The notes under the pieces are model-generated. The model saw only the letters and a list, made by a program, of their open reading frames with translations, made no database searches and had not been told where the DNA came from. Positions 62,818-64,000 of a DNA stretch of 64,000 nt are shown piece after piece. The DNA comes from an uncultured Acidobacteriia bacterium (GTDB taxonomy: Bacteria; Acidobacteriota; Terriglobia; Bryobacterales; Bryobacteraceae). Where the stretch lies: NCBI GenBank assembly GCA_903881085.1, contig CAIRSA010000109.1, positions 58,534 to 122,533 of the forward strand, written 5' to 3'. The position numbers and the translations under genes were made by a program. Position 1 is the stretch's first letter. Every line of letters starts with the position of its first letter.

Positions 62818-63450
62818 TTACCTCTTCGCCCTTTGCAGAAGAACGTATCCGCCATTCGGGCCGGGAACCGCACCCTTGACCATGATTACGTTGTCTTCAG
62901 CGTCCACTTGAATAATTTCCAGATTGCGCACGGTGACCTGAGCCGTTCCGCTGTGGCCGGCCATTTTCATGCCGGGGAACACACGCGACGGAAAGCTCGA
63001 AGCTCCGATAGAACCGGGGGCGCGATGGAACATCGAACCGTGGGACTCAGGACCGCCGGCAAAGTTGTGGCGCTTGATAATGGATGTGAATCCACGCCCT
63101 TTGCTGACGCCCGTTACGTCCACTTTCTGGTTCGGCTTGAAGTCGTCGGCCAGAACCCGGTCGCCCACCTTCATATCCCCTTCGCCGCCGCGCAGCTTAA
63201 CTTCGCGCAGGTGACGGATGCCCTCGGCGCCAGCCTTTTTAATGTGGCCGGTCTCCGGTTTATTGATGCGCTGCGGCTTTACATACTCGAGAAACCCGAG
63301 CTGTACGGCGTCGTAGCCATCGGTCATCGGCGTCTTGCGCTGCACCACAACACAGGGTCCAGTTTTCAGCACCGTTACGGGCACAACTTGCCCGTCGGGC
63401 CGGAACACCTGCGTCATACCGATCTTTTTCCCTAGAATTCCTGGGCTCAT
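62818..63450 (-). CDS. rplC: 50S ribosomal protein L3
   Basis: A 210-residue assembly initiator. 'GILGKKIGMTQVFRPDGQVV' and 'HGSMFHRAPGSIGASSFPSR' with 'VFPGMKMAGHSGTAQVTVRN' are diagnostic. The 60-nt gap to rpsJ contains two stacked hairpins. Confidence 0.98.
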   Translation of the reverse strand: MSPGILGKKIGMTQVFRPDGQVVPVTVLKTGPCVVVQRKTPMTDGYDAVQLGFLEYVKPQRINKPETGHIKKAGAEGIRHLREVKLRGGEGDMKVGDRVLADDFKPNQKVDVTGVSKGRGFTSIIKRHNFAGGPESHGSMFHRAPGSIGASSFPSRVFPGMKMAGHSGTAQVTVRNLEIIQVDAEDNVIMVKGAVPGPNGGYVLLQRAKR

Positions 63451-63468
63451 AATTCCTCTATCTGTGGG

Positions 63469-63502
63469 GCAGGCTTGAGCCTGCGGTGGGCTTCAGCCCA
63501 CC
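63469..63502. repeat. Twin hairpins between rpsJ and rplC
   Basis: Two adjacent perfect hairpins, GCAGGCTtgAGCCTGC (63469-63484) and GGTGGGCTtcAGCCCACC (63485-63502), share the GGCT/AGCC core. They lie in the only sizeable gap at the start of the S10 operon and would be in its mRNA. No T-run. Similar in style to the other intergenic hairpins here. Confidence 0.75.
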
Positions 63503-63510
63503 CCCTTACC

Positions 63511-63834
63511 TTATTTTTTCCCGAAAGCTTTGATTTCTACGTCCACGCCTGCCGGCAGGTCGAGTTTCATCAGCGCGTCCACAGTTTCCTGTGTCGGCGC
63601 CAGAATATCGAGTAACCGCTTATGCGTACGGATTTCAAACTGTTCGCGGGACTTCTTGTCCACGTGCGGCGAACGCAGCACAGTGTAACGATTTCTCATC
63701 GTCGGCAGCGGGATGGGGCCAGCTACCTGGGCCCCGCTCCGCTTTGCCGTTTCGACGATTTCCGCAGTCGACTGATCCAGAATACGATGATCGTATGCTT
63801 TCAGCCGGATTCTAATACTTTCACGTAAAGACAT
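63511..63834 (-). CDS. rpsJ: 30S ribosomal protein S10 (NusE)
   Basis: A 107-residue protein, also the NusB partner in antitermination. '[20 protein letters not shown]' and '[20 protein letters not shown]' with '[15 protein letters not shown]' are diagnostic. It follows tuf after 6 nt. Confidence 0.98.
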   Translation of the reverse strand: MSLRESIRIRLKAYDHRILDQSTAEIVETAKRSGAQVAGPIPLPTMRNRYTVLRSPHVDKKSREQFEIRTHKRLLDILAPTQETVDALMKLDLPAGVDVEIKAFGKK

Positions 63835-63840
63835 TATTCG

Positions 63841-64000
63841 TTATTCCATGATCTCGGACACGGTGCCAGCGCCTACGGTACGTCCGCCTTCGCGAATTGC
63901 AAACCGCAAGCCCTTTTCCATGGCGATGGGAGTGATCAGATCGACAACCAACTGCACGTTGTCGCCCGGCATCACCATCTCCGTGCCTTCCGGCAGCTGC
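63841..64000 (-). CDS. tuf: Elongation factor Tu, C-terminal part (5' end outside window)
   Basis: The last 52 codons are visible, read leftward to the TAA at 63841-63843. '[20 protein letters not shown]' and '[20 protein letters not shown]' are the EF-Tu C-terminus (domain 3). It precedes rpsJ as the last gene of the str operon, showing str and S10 clusters are contiguous here. Confidence 0.97.
   Translation of the reverse strand, partial: QLPEGTEMVMPGDNVQLVVDLITPIAMEKGLRFAIREGGRTVGAGTVSEIME

Overview
The window is a contiguous stretch of a Gram-negative, moderately GC-rich bacterial chromosome, most probably an Acidobacteriota member of the Bryobacterales/Solibacter type. This is inferred from the gene content: a very large Oar-type TonB-dependent receptor with an N-terminal carboxypeptidase-regulatory domain sits between Tat-exported sulfatases; there are an SBBP beta-propeller protein, a Gfo/Idh/MocA gene beside lpxA, lipid A and LptE genes, and abundant hairpin-forming intergenic repeats. 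No rRNA, tRNA or CRISPR array was seen.

Layout. 1-3.6 kb: the 3' part of a very large protein (possibly PPi-type PEP carboxykinase), then an ArsR/SRPBCC/DUF1569 operon whose last gene carries an in-frame amber codon. 3.6-10 kb: sulfatase, TonB-dependent receptor, sulfatase, likely for sulfated polymer scavenging. 10-11.6 kb: a Phd/ParE toxin-antitoxin pair and a secreted cyclase-family hydrolase. 11.6-25.2 kb: housekeeping and signalling genes (lepA, enoyl-CoA hydratase, ribH-nusB, a thioredoxin-fold protein, citrate synthase, D-aminoacylase, ankyrin protein, NarL-type two-component pair, sugar isomerase, sppA). 25.2-28.3 kb: a FliA-family sigma factor with a long upstream region, an SMP-30 protein and small exported proteins. 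28.3-30.1 kb: a compact three-gene cassette of two DUF488 proteins and a putative dual-OB protein. 30.1-34.2 kb: an envelope operon fabZ-lpxA-lpxI-Gfo/Idh-tonB. 34.2-41.3 kb: an M20 peptidase, small membrane proteins, a Phd/PIN pair, then psd-pssA-(inactive Asd homologue)-lptE-holA and rpsT. 41.4-44.9 kb: SBBP protein, a broken M28 peptidase next to a two-copy repeat, and a PEGA protein. 44.9-47.9 kb: a defence-like island with a retron (reverse transcriptase plus a recognisable msr-msd RNA), a HigBA pair and a MazF-type pair. 47.9-64 kb: the complete S10-spc-alpha ribosomal cluster read leftward, from tuf (cut by the window edge) to rplQ, with secY, adk, map, infA, rpmJ and rpoA.

The most striking element is the retron at 44884-46371. 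Its reverse transcriptase has the retron NAxxH and YADD motifs and a myxobacterial-style N-terminal extension. A 175-nt region ending 14 nt before its start codon has matching a1/a2 arms (14 pairs, one bulge), two msr-like hairpins and a long msd hairpin. No classical effector gene is attached; a HigBA module is divergently adjacent. The DUF488/DUF488/dual-OB cassette is the second candidate for a little-described system.
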